Shown here: positions 1 through 10,900 of the stretch, piece by piece
Position numbering within the stretch: the stretch's first letter is position 1
How the letters are laid out: every line of letters begins with the position of its first letter
DNA from: Ustilago trichophora
Lineage: Eukaryota > Basidiomycota > Ustilaginomycetes > Ustilaginales > Ustilaginaceae
DNA: 64,000 nt
Assembly (NCBI GenBank): GCA_900323505.1
Contig: OOIN01000018.1
Coordinates: 496,001-560,000 of the forward strand
Direction: 5' to 3'
The notes under the pieces: model-generated
The model's input: only the letters and a program-made list of their open reading frames with translations
Told to the model about the DNA's origin: nothing
The model's database searches: none
Translations under genes and position numbers: made by a program

Positions 1-1
1 C

Positions 2-346
2 CAGAACCTCAAGCAGTTGACTTACAACGGCGAAACCACCCCAGGATTTGATTTGATCCCCGATGGAACCTACTCTGGCCGTTACAGCAGGTGGGAGTCG
101 TGGATTCTGGGAAACACCCCCAGCGGCGGTTCGGGCTACTCGGCGGTTAGCCACCAGCTCGGCACGGCAGCCATGGGGAAAAAGGAGATGGGCGGCGTAG
201 TGGATGGACAGTTCAAAGTGTACGGCACTCAGAACGTCAGGGTGGTGGATGCAAGTGTCCTGCCTGTCCAGGTATCAGCACATTTGAGCTCGACGCTTTA
301 CGGCATTGCCGAAAAAGCGGCCGAGACGATCATGAAGAAGAACTAA
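2..346 (+). CDS. GMC oxidoreductase, C-terminal fragment (5' end outside window)
   Basis: An open frame enters from the window edge (first full codon at base 2) and ends at TAA 344-346, giving about 114 residues. It reads as the C-terminal substrate/FAD domain of a glucose-methanol-choline flavoprotein oxidoreductase. The segment HQLGTAAMG carries the first active-site His, VRVVDASVLP is the conserved FAD-proximal motif, and the SAHLSSTLYGIAEKAAETI segment carries the second catalytic-position His. This family oxidises alcohols or sugars with FAD. The substrate cannot be told from this fragment. The gene converges with the acidic-protein gene whose stop lies 187 bp away. The N-terminal FAD-binding part and any signal peptide lie outside the window. 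Confidence 0.88.
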   Translation, partial: QNLKQLTYNGETTPGFDLIPDGTYSGRYSRWESWILGNTPSGGSGYSAVSHQLGTAAMGKKEMGGVVDGQFKVYGTQNVRVVDASVLPVQVSAHLSSTLYGIAEKAAETIMKKN

Positions 347-533
347 TTTATGTTTCCCTTTGACACAATGTTAGATATACCCGAATCACTTTCATGACTT
401 TGATCATTAATGCTTACGTTTACTTTCATGCCTTAAGCAAAAGATACTGCGCGCGGATGTGTCTGGTGGGCAAACAGGAGCATCGCACCAAAGAGATGCT
501 GTAGCTGGAAATAAAGGGTCGCAAGAGATATAT

Positions 534-1185
534 TCACTTTGACCGCTTGCTAGCAGATGCAGACTGCGCAGTGCGCTTCCGCTTGGTGCTTGACGAGGCG
601 GGTGTGCTATCTTCCTCGTCCGACTCTTGGATCTCTTTTGTGCCGCAATTTGAGTTCAGGTAGAGATCGATTGGGTCAATGAGAAAACGGGCAGAAAGGC
701 TAGCGTGCAAATGGAAACCGAGGGGAGGGGTGAAGCGATGCTTACCGGGATCATCATCCTCATCATCGTCCTCTTCTTGCGATTCGTGAAAGTCTTCATC
801 TTCGGATTCATCCTCATCGTGCTGTTATGCACACCCATTTACCAGTTAAAACTCAAGTCAACGTCGCTGTAACGTAATACAAGGAACAAGGATGAGAAGT
901 ATGCTGACTTACATCTTCGAGCAGGTACGAGAGGCCTACGTTTCCCGCTCCTCCTCCTCCACCATCATCTGATAATTCATACGATTCATCATCATCATCA
1001 TCATCGTCTTCCTCTCCAACCTCTTCTTGCTGCGCCTGGCCATCATCAGCTTCGTGCTCGTCATCTTCGTCCTGCAACTCGGTCTTGTCCTTTCCTTCGA
1101 GTGTGGATCCGTTTATCTTTTCGTCGTCTTGAGGTGTGGTAGCTTGCAGCCCTTCGACGGGCTCTGGCAATGTTGCGTTCGTCAT
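534..1185 (-). CDS. Small acidic protein with basic C-terminus, three exons
   Basis: Proposed exons are 913-1185, 746-821 and 534-634 on the minus strand, with introns 822-912 (GTAAGT...AG) and 635-745 (GTAAGC...AG). Spliced together they give one frame of 149 residues from ATG at 1183-1185 to TGA at 534-536. The middle and C-terminal halves are very rich in Asp and Glu, with a run of seven Asp and a glycine run. The end is basic (a KRKR run and a final KRSK), which looks like a nuclear localisation signal. This composition is typical of nuclear histone-binding or chaperone proteins. I see no diagnostic domain, so the function is only suggested. The exon structure is my own reading, supported by consensus splice sites and by the continuous acidic reading frame across both junctions. 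Confidence 0.72.
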
Positions 1186-1429
1186 CTATACTTTTCTGTT
1201 TTCCACCGTGTACCGATACTTTGGGATGATATGAAGGCAGAAAGACAAGCTTTGTGGGAGAGACCGATTCAAAGGGGTCTTCCAGTCAAGTTGATCCGTG
1301 CTCAAGATTGTGCAGAGTCTGACAAGCGTCTCAAAAAGGACGCGTTCTTCATTTACACGACCCTTTTCCCATATATATATATTTTTCAGCTGTGTTACAT
1401 TCTCTATGACACTTGCTGAAGATATACGA

Positions 1430-2128
1430 TCACCACTTGCGAACGATCCTCTGGCTCTGCGGATGTTTTAGCAGCGCCTGTTGGACGTCTTTGCTTTGCG
1501 AAGTGAGAGACGGCTGTGATGTTGCCCAGTCTATATGATCCTCTCTCAGTTGTATGTAGCTCTGATTGGACCACACTTTGTCGTCCAGGAGACTCTTAAA
1601 GATTCGCGCAGCTTCAACTTTATCCGGATCTTGATCTTGTACTTTGAGCCTTTCGATTTCTCTCCTGCCCCTTGCGTTTCCCTTTGCTTTGACCTTGGTC
1701 TCGTCATCGTAGAGATACTTTTTGCCACCTTTATGATTCGCATATCGTCTAGCGCGAGTGTAGCCCATCTGAATAAACTTTCTCGCCATATCGGCGCCTA
1801 CAAGGTCGCCTTCTTCGACGTATTCCAGGAAGATCGAGTAGAGTTTGGAGCTGGATTCGGTGGCAACGGCCGGATTGCGGAAACGCCAGTGTGGAAGCAG
1901 CTCAGATTTGTACGGCTCGACCATTAGGACTCCCTGCTCGCCTATGCCTGTACGGTAGAGGTGAGGGTGGGTTCGGAGGCACAATTGCGCGTATGGAAGG
2001 TCGTAAGGGAATTTGGGTGCTGGTTTGGATTTGGATTTCGGTTTCGGGTTCGGCTTGGGTGCGCTCGGCCCGGCTATAGGGTCGCTTGACCCGGCGGTGC
2101 GGGAAGAGGAGGCGCGAGTCTGAACCAT
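1430..2128 (-). CDS. DUF4385 family protein
   Basis: Single-exon gene of 232 residues. I chose ATG 2126-2128 (MVQTRASSSR); the open frame extends further upstream, but that part reads through promoter-like, low-complexity sequence. After a Ser/Pro/Lys-rich N-terminus (about 40 residues) comes a compact domain that matches my memory of DUF4385: a HPHLYRTGIGEQGVL segment, then PYKSELLPHWRF, then GADMARKFIQMGYTRARRYA with NHKGGKKY. The family occurs in bacteria, phages, algae and fungi and has no known biochemical function. The C-terminal 90 residues are charged. It is divergent from the MFS gene at 2571. The 84-106 bp upstream of its ATG hold a dense cluster of GTACWGTAC palindromes. Confidence 0.85.
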   Translation of the reverse strand: MVQTRASSSRTAGSSDPIAGPSAPKPNPKPKSKSKPAPKFPYDLPYAQLCLRTHPHLYRTGIGEQGVLMVEPYKSELLPHWRFRNPAVATESSSKLYSIFLEYVEEGDLVGADMARKFIQMGYTRARRYANHKGGKKYLYDDETKVKAKGNARGRREIERLKVQDQDPDKVEAARIFKSLLDDKVWSNQSYIQLREDHIDWATSQPSLTSQSKDVQQALLKHPQSQRIVRKW

Positions 2129-2570
2129 GGTTGCGCAATTGTGGTACAACGACGAGGTGAGGTGGTGGGGTGGGAGAAGGCGGCCATGCCACCAAGTGAA
2201 CATGGTGTGATGTACAGTACTGTACGTACTGTACCACCAAGAAAAGAAAAGTGTTGGTGTGGAGGGTTGCGGGGGAGTCAGCAACGGTTACTGCGGATAG
2301 AGCGGATCTGATTACAGAAAAAGGAGAAGCTCAGTTATTCAAAGCAGACCACGCGGTTCTTGAAAGATTCAATTTTTTATGAAAACTTCACTCAGCTATT
2401 CTCGTTCGACATCGACACTCCTCCACCACCACCACCACCATCATCATCATACTGATGCTTCCTCCTCTATCATTACCCACGACCTGCTTCTTCCCCTGAG
2501 ACGTGCAATATAGACATGCGCTCCCAACAATAAGACTCCTCTCCTCTCCTCTATAGAAACCTCACCAAAA
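2129..2570. promoter_or_regulatory. Divergent promoter region, DUF4385 / MFS gene
   Basis: This 442-bp gene-free interval separates two start codons. It holds three overlapping or adjacent GTACWGTAC palindromes at 2212-2234 and a CCA/TCA triplet microsatellite at 2422-2450. A pyrimidine-rich stretch lies just before the MFS start codon, which has the context CAAAAATGGCG. No other coding signal was seen. Confidence 0.6.
2422..2450. repeat. CCA/TCA triplet microsatellite
   Basis: A run of CCA triplets followed by TCA triplets, about 29 bp, in the MFS promoter. A similar CCA/ATC run occurs at 26350-26385 in another divergent promoter. Confidence 0.9.
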
Positions 2571-4076
2571 ATGGCGACAACGGAAGAAGCTCGCCCGCTT
2601 CTCTCCGCCCCTCAACCAGCCCGCTACGATGAATCGCTCGCCTCATCAACACCTCCTCAGCCACTCAAACCTACGCCTTTACCCCGAAAACAGCTCTTCG
2701 TACTCTGCCTCATGCGTATGACAGAGCCCATGTCGTTCACCGTCATCTTCCCCTTTGTCACCGCCATGCTTCGTCGTAATCTGCCTCCTTCGGTCCCCAC
2801 CTCTCAAATCGGCTACTACGCTGGTCTAGTCGAATCGTGCTTTGCATTCGTCCAGTTCCTCACCATCTTTTTCTGGGCTCGACTTTCGGATCGAATCGGA
2901 CGCAAACCGGTCCTTCTCATCGGTCTGTTTGGCTCCTTTTTGTCGGTAAATGCTTTCGGCCTTGCTAAGACTTTCCCACAGATGGTGCTGGCCAGATCCA
3001 TCGCCGGATTGATGAATGGCAATATCGCCATCCTGAAAAGCGTCCTGGCCGAAATCACCGACGAGACGAATCAGGCAAGGGCTTTCAGCCTGATCCCTCT
3101 CTGCTTTGCGGTAGGCTCGATTGTGGGGAATGCTCTCGGTGGATGGTTGGTCGATATTGGTGGTGAGCGAGGCGGTTGGTTGGGAAAACATCCGTTTTGG
3201 CTACCCTGCGGTATTGCCAGCTGCTTCAATCTCGCCGCTATCGTCTTTGGCAGCTTGTTCCTCAAGGAGACGCTGCCGAATAAAGCCTTGTCCCCGACGA
3301 CCAAAGTCGCTTCTTCCTCAAATGAATCCGAGCCAATCACCACAACAACAGAGATGGTAGAGCAAGATGCACCGCCCTCGATCCGCACTTTGCTCTCATC
3401 TCCCTCCATCAGCAGGATCTTGGGCACCCAACTGTGTCTCAACTTTCTCAACGCCTGTCATGCCGCCCTGCTGCCCTTATTCTGCTACACATCCATCCAG
3501 CACGGCGGACTGTCGCTCTCCTCTTCTGACATTGGAACCATCCTCGCCCTCAACGGAGCCTTCACAGTCATTGTCCAACTCATCCTCTTCCCCACACTCG
3601 AGCGACGTCTCGGTGGTCCACTTCGCGTCTACACGCGGGTAACATCCTGTCTTCCCCTTGTATGGCTCTGTTTCCCCCTCGCCCACTTTCTCGCCGCCAC
3701 CTACCCTTCGACAAAACTCCTCCCCATGTCAGCCCTCGTGGTGGCTATACTGCTCAAGGGCATCAGCAACATGTCGATCGTATGTAGCAACTTGCTCGTC
3801 AACAACGCCGCTCCGACCAGAACCAGCTTGGCAACCCTCAACAGCGTTAGTCAGATGGCAGGTTGTTTGAGCAGGACGATCGGTCCCACTTTCAGTACCA
3901 GTCTATTCGCTTTCAGTACAAGTAGAGGCGTGTTGGGTGGACAGTTTAGTTGGATCGTCATGTGGGCCATTAGTGCGTCGACGTGGTTGATAACGCTTAG
4001 GGTTCGGGCGCCACAGAAAGCTGTTTGGCGAAACAAGGGCAAATCCACACCTGCTGGCACCCGCGACACCGCTTGA
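2571..4076 (+). CDS. Major facilitator superfamily transporter (ZIFL/YCR023C-like)
   Basis: Single exon of 501 residues, starting at ATG 2571 in good context. It has a cytosolic N-terminus of about 45 residues, then about 12 hydrophobic segments. The MFS signature loop between segments 2 and 3 is clear (WARLSDRIGRKPVLLIG, about residue 102-118). The long central loop (about residues 225-265) is Ser/Thr/Glu-rich. The overall pattern resembles the drug:H+ antiporter branch that includes yeast YCR023C and plant zinc-induced facilitator-like proteins. A proton-coupled exporter of the plasma membrane or vacuole is plausible. The substrate is unknown. It converges with NAD synthetase with only 82 bp between the stop codons. 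Confidence 0.85.
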   Translation: MATTEEARPLLSAPQPARYDESLASSTPPQPLKPTPLPRKQLFVLCLMRMTEPMSFTVIFPFVTAMLRRNLPPSVPTSQIGYYAGLVESCFAFVQFLTIFFWARLSDRIGRKPVLLIGLFGSFLSVNAFGLAKTFPQMVLARSIAGLMNGNIAILKSVLAEITDETNQARAFSLIPLCFAVGSIVGNALGGWLVDIGGERGGWLGKHPFWLPCGIASCFNLAAIVFGSLFLKETLPNKALSPTTKVASSSNESEPITTTTEMVEQDAPPSIRTLLSSPSISRILGTQLCLNFLNACHAALLPLFCYTSIQHGGLSLSSSDIGTILALNGAFTVIVQLILFPTLERRLGGPLRVYTRVTSCLPLVWLCFPLAHFLAATYPSTKLLPMSALVVAILLKGISNMSIVCSNLLVNNAAPTRTSLATLNSVSQMAGCLSRTIGPTFSTSLFAFSTSRGVLGGQFSWIVMWAISASTWLITLRVRAPQKAVWRNKGKSTPAGTRDTA

Positions 4077-4158
4077 TAGAACGCTTAGAATAGCATTCCA
4101 ACATGTAGCACTTTTGTTTCAATTCGTAATGGATATAGATGTCTCTTTCTCTTCTCTT

Positions 4159-6557
4159 CTAGGCCTTCTTCTTCGATGCTTCCTCCCTCGCCAGCAGTCC
4201 GGCTTGCGAAACAGGCGTGAGCCGCTGCACCAACTCGTCGATCTTCCTAAACTGGAAAGGGAATCTCGACGGGTACAAAAACGGCCTCAAATCAAACCTG
4301 TTATCATCGGGACTATATCCTTCAGCATGATAGCTCGGCGTCAACGTCGTCATCTTGTGCCTGTTCCTGGCATATTCAAACCAGAACAACTTGACCTTTT
4401 CCGCCACTTTCTCGGCTCCCAACGTAGCGCCCCATTCCTGAAGAAGCTTGTTGAACATGGAATAGGGTCCACACTTCAAGTTCTTACGCAATCGACCGAA
4501 TACGGAAAGCTCGTCGTAGGTCATACCCATATCGGCTTCGTCTGCCTGGACGTAGTTTTCGGTGATGGGTTCGAGCTCGGCGGTGGGTACGGCGGTGAGG
4601 AACGAGTGCAGAATGGGGAGGTTGAAAGCGTCTCGTGCATAGGCGATGAAGCTCTTCAGATCCGTCTTGGAGATGCCGCCGATCGGGTTGATGTCTGCAG
4701 AGCTGCAGTCGTATTTGGTCAAGTATCCACGCAGCGATTCGTCAACGTTGGCAGATCCCAGCACCAAGAGTCCACCCCACGTACCACGGACCCAAGGGGT
4801 GAGCTGGGCAAACATGTACGCCAACAGCATGCGCAAACGAGCTTGAATGTTTTGCAGAGCCAAATTCTCTGCTGGCGTGCCCCCGTGGACGCGGAATCGA
4901 GGAGTGGCACCGGTTACGGTGGAAAAGAGGGTGATGATGGATCGGATGATAATGTCCATGTTGAGGTCAATGTGGTAGGCGCCAATGTCGGTGGCTAGAT
5001 CCTTGGCGCGTTGGCGGGTTTCCGAGGACGAGTTCTCGGTGCCCATGTAGCAAGTTACAAAGATACGGTTGCAGAGCTCCTGAGGGGTGGCAGGGATCCA
5101 GGTGGTGTTTTCCTTTTCATTGCAGATGCGTCGGACGTCGGAGAGCACCTGGGCAGGGGTATCGGTGGTCAGCGATGAGGTTCCTGTGGGTGTCGAAGTC
5201 GTTGAGGAGGACGCGGCGGAGGACGGGTTGACGGCGGCGAGGACCAATCGGCACATGCTGTAGACGATGGTTGCAGTGGCACACGAATCGATGCCTCCCG
5301 AGAGCGGAACAAAGTATCCCTGGGTGCGCGACCTGCGCAGATAGTCCCACAGCCAACATGCGGGACCCAGTGCGATCTCTTCCTCGGGAGAGTGGTATCG
5401 CACCTCGATGGGCTGCGACAAGGGCGTAAAGTAGCGCTTGAACAGTCTGGCTGCATCGTCTGGTTTACCACCACCCTGGCTGATCTGCTTTTGCGAAGCG
5501 CCAACAGGTGTAGAGGTGCCAGGTGTCTTGCTACCCCACTCTTCCGATTCTCCCACCTCGAAATCGACGTTGATCCTCGGGCAGCCCGAGCCAATGCTCT
5601 GACTAACCGCCTGCATACCCCGGGACTTGGCGCTCCTGTGCGCCCTGACATCGTCCAGGTCCACCGTGGCACTAATCACCTGCACGTCGTCCAGAGAGAA
5701 CTGCGATCCCTGTGCAACAATGGCACCGTTGACCGCAATCAGCGGGCATCCGTCGTAGTAGAGCCGATCCCCATCACAACCTTGTTGATTGGCATAGAGG
5801 TAAATCCCGCCGAGCTTGAGCGTCGCCTCCTTGATCAGCTCGACTCTTCTGTACAGCTTCCTGAGCTCGTGATGCGAAGCACTCGAGTTGATAAAGATCT
5901 CTACGCCATCCAGGCCCTGTTTGATGTGCGGCGAGTTGGGGGTGAACAACTCTTCGCAAAGCTCGACCCCGAGCACCGTATCCCTCGTCTTGACCACGGC
6001 ATCACCAAATGGCACCTCATCCTGCCCCGTGACAGCCGCGACGATGCGAGGGAGCGTAAAGCTATCGGTATGGTTGGTCCTGGTCCACGGCGTAAAGTAG
6101 CGCATCTCTCGGTAATTGCCGTCGTTGGCAAGCCACATCTTGGGACGGATGTGCAAGATCTTGCCATCCAACAGAAGGATTCTACAGTTGTATAGAGTGG
6201 AACGGTGTAGTACGGGCATACCAACGTCGCAAAGGATGCCATGGGTCGCATCTGAGGACAGAATCTCGGCAAGGACTTGCCAAGAGTGCAAGACGGTATC
6301 CGGCTCGAGGAAGTGATCGAAACATCCATATCCTGGGATTTCGAGCTCGGGACCTACGCGGAGGCGAGAGCCGGCAGATTTGGCCAAACGGATGGAGGAG
6401 AGGATGCGCTCGCGGTTCCCGTCAAAGTCCAAAGCCCATTGGTTGAGTGAGCATGTCGACACGGTGCTGTCAGGGGCATTGTAAGGAAAGCTCGTCAGTG
6501 AGGTGTAGTTGGACGGTCGTAGCAGTTGCGGAGAGAGACTTACATTGGGAGCCCCAT
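4159..6557 (-). CDS. QNS1: Glutamine-dependent NAD(+) synthetase
   Basis: This enzyme converts nicotinate adenine dinucleotide, ATP and glutamine to NAD+, the last step of NAD synthesis. Two coding exons are proposed: 6544-6557 (only 14 nt, MGLP plus two bases) and 4159-6466, with a 77-bp GTAAGT...AG intron at 6467-6543. The splice restores the family N-terminus ([20 protein letters not shown]) and gives 773 residues. The N-terminal nitrilase-type glutaminase domain shows its Glu-Lys-Cys triad: E45 in PELEI, K114 in RPKMW, C175 in ELCEELFTP. The C-terminal synthetase domain has the pyrophosphatase-type ATP loop SGGIDS at about 394-399, plus the [10 protein letters not shown] and [17 protein letters not shown] segments. 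Without the splice, the frame would start inside unrelated sequence. Confidence 0.93.
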
Positions 6558-7113
6558 TCTTGATGAATATCGTCACCTAGGTGGTGGGAATTGGCGAACC
6601 TGTGGATGATGGTAGTCAACCAAGTCTTGAGCGAGGCCAAAGGAGAAGCTTTGACCACCTTTGCATGTTTCTTCTATCTCCAGACCCTTTCCTTTGGGTG
6701 GGCCGTGACTCGCATTTCTTTTTTTTTTAACACAACCTTGTCAATCAAACGGTCTAACATGCTCGCCAAAAATCCATCAAGTCGCTGTGAGAGAGCGTCA
6801 TCGCGCGTTGACAGCTTACCGTGTGTACTCAACTCCACATGGCAACGAGGCAATACGCCCCATGAACACGGCAGATTGCATCGGAATCGCATCTCTCGCC
6901 TCGCAAGTGCCACCCAATCTTCTCGAGAGCAGAGTATAGCCAGAGCAGCCACTCAGTCAGCACCCGCATAGCATTGTGGTGGTCTCTTGCGTATCTTAGA
7001 TCCCTTCCAACACCACGCCCTGCCTTGCCTCCTGCTTACATCTTTCATCATCACTACCGCCATCATCTTTACTCTTTTCTCAACCACGATCGCTTTGTAC
7101 GAACAATAACACA
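6558..7113. promoter_or_regulatory. Divergent intergenic region, QNS1 / 127-aa gene
   Basis: A 556-bp gene-free interval between two start codons. It contains a short T run near 6719-6728 and a pyrimidine-rich stretch before the right-hand gene. I see no conserved motif or RNA gene. Confidence 0.5.
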
Positions 7114-7809
7114 ATGTCAGCACAAGACGAGGGCACGCCAAACGTGGCCTTCCAGAACGAGGCGTAAGTTTCCCCCTGCTTCATCCTTTTGTTTTTTTGT
7201 CCTTGATCTAAAAAGAAAGTCATGCTGAACCATTCCATTCACCTTGGCATCTGCTTTCATCCTGGACAGCAAATACCCTGGTCAGACAACTGAATTTCGT
7301 GGACCTGGCGTCTCCGCTGAAAATCCTGCCGGAGCATTCCCGCGTGACACTCGACAGCGTAAGCCTCCCATCCCCCTTCCTGCCCTTCTTAAAGTCCACC
7401 TTTTGACATCTCCTTCACTCTTACAATGCTCTACTACCATCGTCGACTTCCTTCTGTTTTATTCAGCCGATCCACATCCGCTCGAAGCAAACCGTCCCAA
7501 AAGTACCATCTTCTCCGCCATTGAAAACCCTTACGCCCTTCAAGAGGCTCTGACCAAACTCGAAAGCTCCCTCGACGACGTCATCGGTCTCTTCCAGACA
7601 GAAAAGAATACCCTCGCCAGGGAGGGAAACTTCAGCAAAGGAAAACAAGGGTGAGTCGATTCTAATCCTGCCACTTCTCCTAACCAGAGAGAGGGGAGAG
7701 AAAATGTGGCTGACTCGATATCTTTGTCGTTGCATCGTGGTGGGGTAGCATTGAGTTGTTCGAATCGTGGAAGCAGGAATTGGAGCGCATCAAGGCTGGC
7801 CAAGAGTAA
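7114..7809 (+). CDS. Small four-exon gene, 127 residues, unknown function
   Basis: Proposed exons are 7114-7163, 7270-7358, 7467-7650 and 7749-7809, joined by three consensus GT...AG introns of 98-108 bp. The frame stays open through all junctions from ATG 7114 to TAA 7807-7809. The protein has a polar, Gly/Pro-rich N-terminal half and a helical C-terminal half (FSAIENPYALQEALTKLESS, then a segment ending FESWKQELERIKAGQE) that could form a short coiled coil. I recognise no family and see no signal peptide or membrane segment. The exon model is my own. The consistent intron size and phase, and an amphipathic end that appears only after splicing, support it. It converges with the transcription factor gene, with 91 bp between the stop codons. 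Confidence 0.66.
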
Positions 7810-7900
7810 TCTAGTACTTTGCCGCACACACAAACACACACACAGATCAAGTCTGATAGTAAAAATACAAATTATAATTCCGAGAGGTCGACAAACAAGA

Positions 7901-10900
7901 TCACTGCGTCGTGGCAGTAGTTGCTGGGGCGGCGCTTGCCTCTTGCGCAGCGCTCGTGTACGGGACAGCACCGCTTGTAGCATTGGTAGTACTGTTGGGA
8001 TGAGTCATCCCGTTGAGTGCCTCGATGTAGGAGCTGGTAAAGTTGGCCCAAGAGAGCGCATCTTCGGAGGCTAACGGCATTGCACCCCAATACGAAGTGT
8101 CGTGGAGCTTGAGATACGCTGTTGGGTTGACTTGGCCGCCGCTTGGGGTTGCTGCACTGCTTGCGCCTGTCGCAGCCGGCGAGGCGACCCGGTCGGCTAC
8201 AGTTGGAGCAGTGGTGTTGGCATCAAAAACGGCGGCGTTGGTGTTGGGGTTCGGAGTCGGAGTCGGAACGCGACTGGTGGCTGGCCAGCCGTAGAGGAGG
8301 CCTGGGTTTTGACCTTGAGCTTGGAACTGGGCGTGAAGGTCATCTGAAATCGCCGGCGGGATCTGATAGCTGGTTCGCGATCGGGTGAGGTACATAGGCG
8401 CACCGATAGGGCCAGGAACAGACAGACCCATCATGTCGTCGGGAGCCATGCCCGGTTGTTGCAGCGACATCCCACCTGGTGCAGCGGCAGAGTTGAGGTC
8501 GCCACCATTTTGACTCCGAGGTGGTTGCTGAGGTTCATGTGAGAAGCTTTGCAGCGTTCCATCCGCGATGAGACCTTGCGCTTCTCTAGGAAGAGATAGT
8601 GGTGATGGCCCCACATCGCCTCCAGCACTTTTTGCAATCGCACTTGTTGCTGCTGCGATCGCCGCCGCCGACGGGCTATCTGCCCTGCTTGCAGTCAGAC
8701 TGCCCGGTGCACTGGGTTCTCTGTGGCTTGGCAATCCAGTCCCATCCAAATCCGCATCAATTCCGTGTCCCAACTGCTCCAGAATCTTGAGATGATGGCT
8801 GGCGCTCTGCCACGTCCCACTCATCCTCGATAACCACGTCATGAACTTGCGCAACCTTCGTTTCGCCTCGATCGCAATTACTGCATCCGTTGATGTCGTG
8901 TTGGCAATCTCGATCGTAGATGCGGTAAAGATGCAGTACGTGAAGGTGGACGACAGCTTCCGCATACCAAAGTTATTATCGTAGGCCGTGAGGATGTCGC
9001 AGATTCTGCCGACAGCGTTTGTGCAAATACGATGCGAGGGCGGGAGATCGGGCCGCGCGGATTGCTTGAGAATGTAAGGTCGATGGAGCATGACTTTGCA
9101 GGTTTGGAACCAGAGATGTTGTGAAAGCGTATTCGGAAGACGATGCGCTGGGTTTTCGAAGCGAAGGCGGTAAGGTAGATCGCGCTCCCAGGATTCTACC
9201 ATGCGATGCAATCGGATCAGGCGGGTTTCCCATTCAGGCACTGCATCCTCGTCTCCTTCGGCACCTTGATTCGCACCATCGCCAGCCTCTTCGTCCTCAG
9301 CCGGCCGCTTCACTTGGGTGTACATCGCAATCACCTCCTCGCAGAGGTGTCCCAGCCTCACACCGAAGCGCAAATGCGTCATGGCGGCAACGGGTGTCTT
9401 GAGCAGGATGCTGCGTGCGCGGTCCTTGATGAGCGAGCTGTTGTTGGTGGTCTCGGCCCAGGTCTCGTGTTCGTCCACCTCGTCGATGTTGGGTAGCGGG
9501 CAGTCGATCTCGACATATCGCAGCGTCACTGGCCTCCCTAACGACGCAGATGATGTCTTGTCGAGCAGATACAGACACCAGAAGATTCGCCGCCTGGCTT
9601 GCTCCTCGGCGTGAGAGAAATGCAGTCCCAGCACCGAGGAGAAGTCGCGCTGCCGGTGCAGACCGAGATCAATGCACATGCGGCAAGCAGTAGAAAGGTA
9701 GGCGGAAGCTTGGCTGGCTCGACCATTGCCTCCTTCTCGCAGGGCCATAAAGAGAAGCGACTGGATGGTCTCCAGGCTAGGCTCATTGTTGGTCTTGACA
9801 AGATAATACTTGGCTCTAGCGAGGAAGATGTCACCTAGGTCAGCAGCGCTGAGACGACGGAGGCTGGTGCCGTCACCTAGTTGGCCAGTACCCTGGCTGA
9901 AGCTGAGATCGGAAGCGGTGCGTTCGACCCAATCCGATTGGGTTGCTTCGGTATCTTCTTCAGAGACGCCGAACTCGCCCGAGTCCCATGCAACAGCAGC
10001 GAGCGCGCAGGCTGCATTGTGCAACATTGGATGCTTCTCTGGATCGATGACATTGAAGCCGGTGAGACAGAGAGCTGGCTTGTAGAGAGCAGGCCAGATA
10101 GTTTGAACGATGCCCCAGAAGATGGTAAAGAGCCGTTCTTGAATGAGCGGCGGGATCTCGGGTTTGGTGAGTGAGACTCCAGAACGGTTGACGCCGGACC
10201 TGCTCTCGTCGCCTGGCTCTACCCAGAGCAGAGGCTCGAGGTTGACATCCCCGGATACATCGTGGGGACGAGCAGCCGAGGTTTCGGGGCCGGAAGGATT
10301 TGTTCGAGCGCGGTCACGATCACGATCACGCTGGAGCTGCAGAAGCGTACCCTCTACCAGCAAGCGGTTGTTGTCGCTGGTGTTCTGATGAATACCAGCT
10401 GGTCGACCGATGGCAGGTTTGATGTCACTGTCAGCAACATCAGATGCAGAATGTGCTTGTGAGGGCAGCGCACTCTGCGCCAAGGGCCAGTGGCCGCCAT
10501 TGGACGCCTGCGCGGTTGCTGCCGGATTGCTGTGCATCGACCGGTTGTCGAAGCGCGAAGCATCAGAATGGGTGCTCGCAGCATCATGGGGCGCTGACGT
10601 TACGGATGGACCTGTCCAGTGGTTGGCGGCCGATGCTGATTGGGCAGACGTAGATGCAGTTGGGGATGGTCGGGCGTACGAACCCGGGGTTTTGCCTAAA
10701 GATCTGTTTGCGCCAGAACGTCCTGATAGAGCCGACTCGAAGGTGTCTGATCCAGCCGAGAGCCTGCCGCCAAAGTTGCTGGGGGATGAAGAGGATCGGG
10801 TGGAGGAACGAGTGCCGTAAAAGTCCAGAGGTGGCAGTCTGCGATCTGCGGCACCTGGCGGTGGGCGGATGAAGCCAAGACCACTGCTGCTGCCACGATA

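Noticed and set aside
4114..4998. 294-residue plus-strand open frame
   Set aside because: Antisense to the NAD synthetase domain; a shadow of a well-supported gene.
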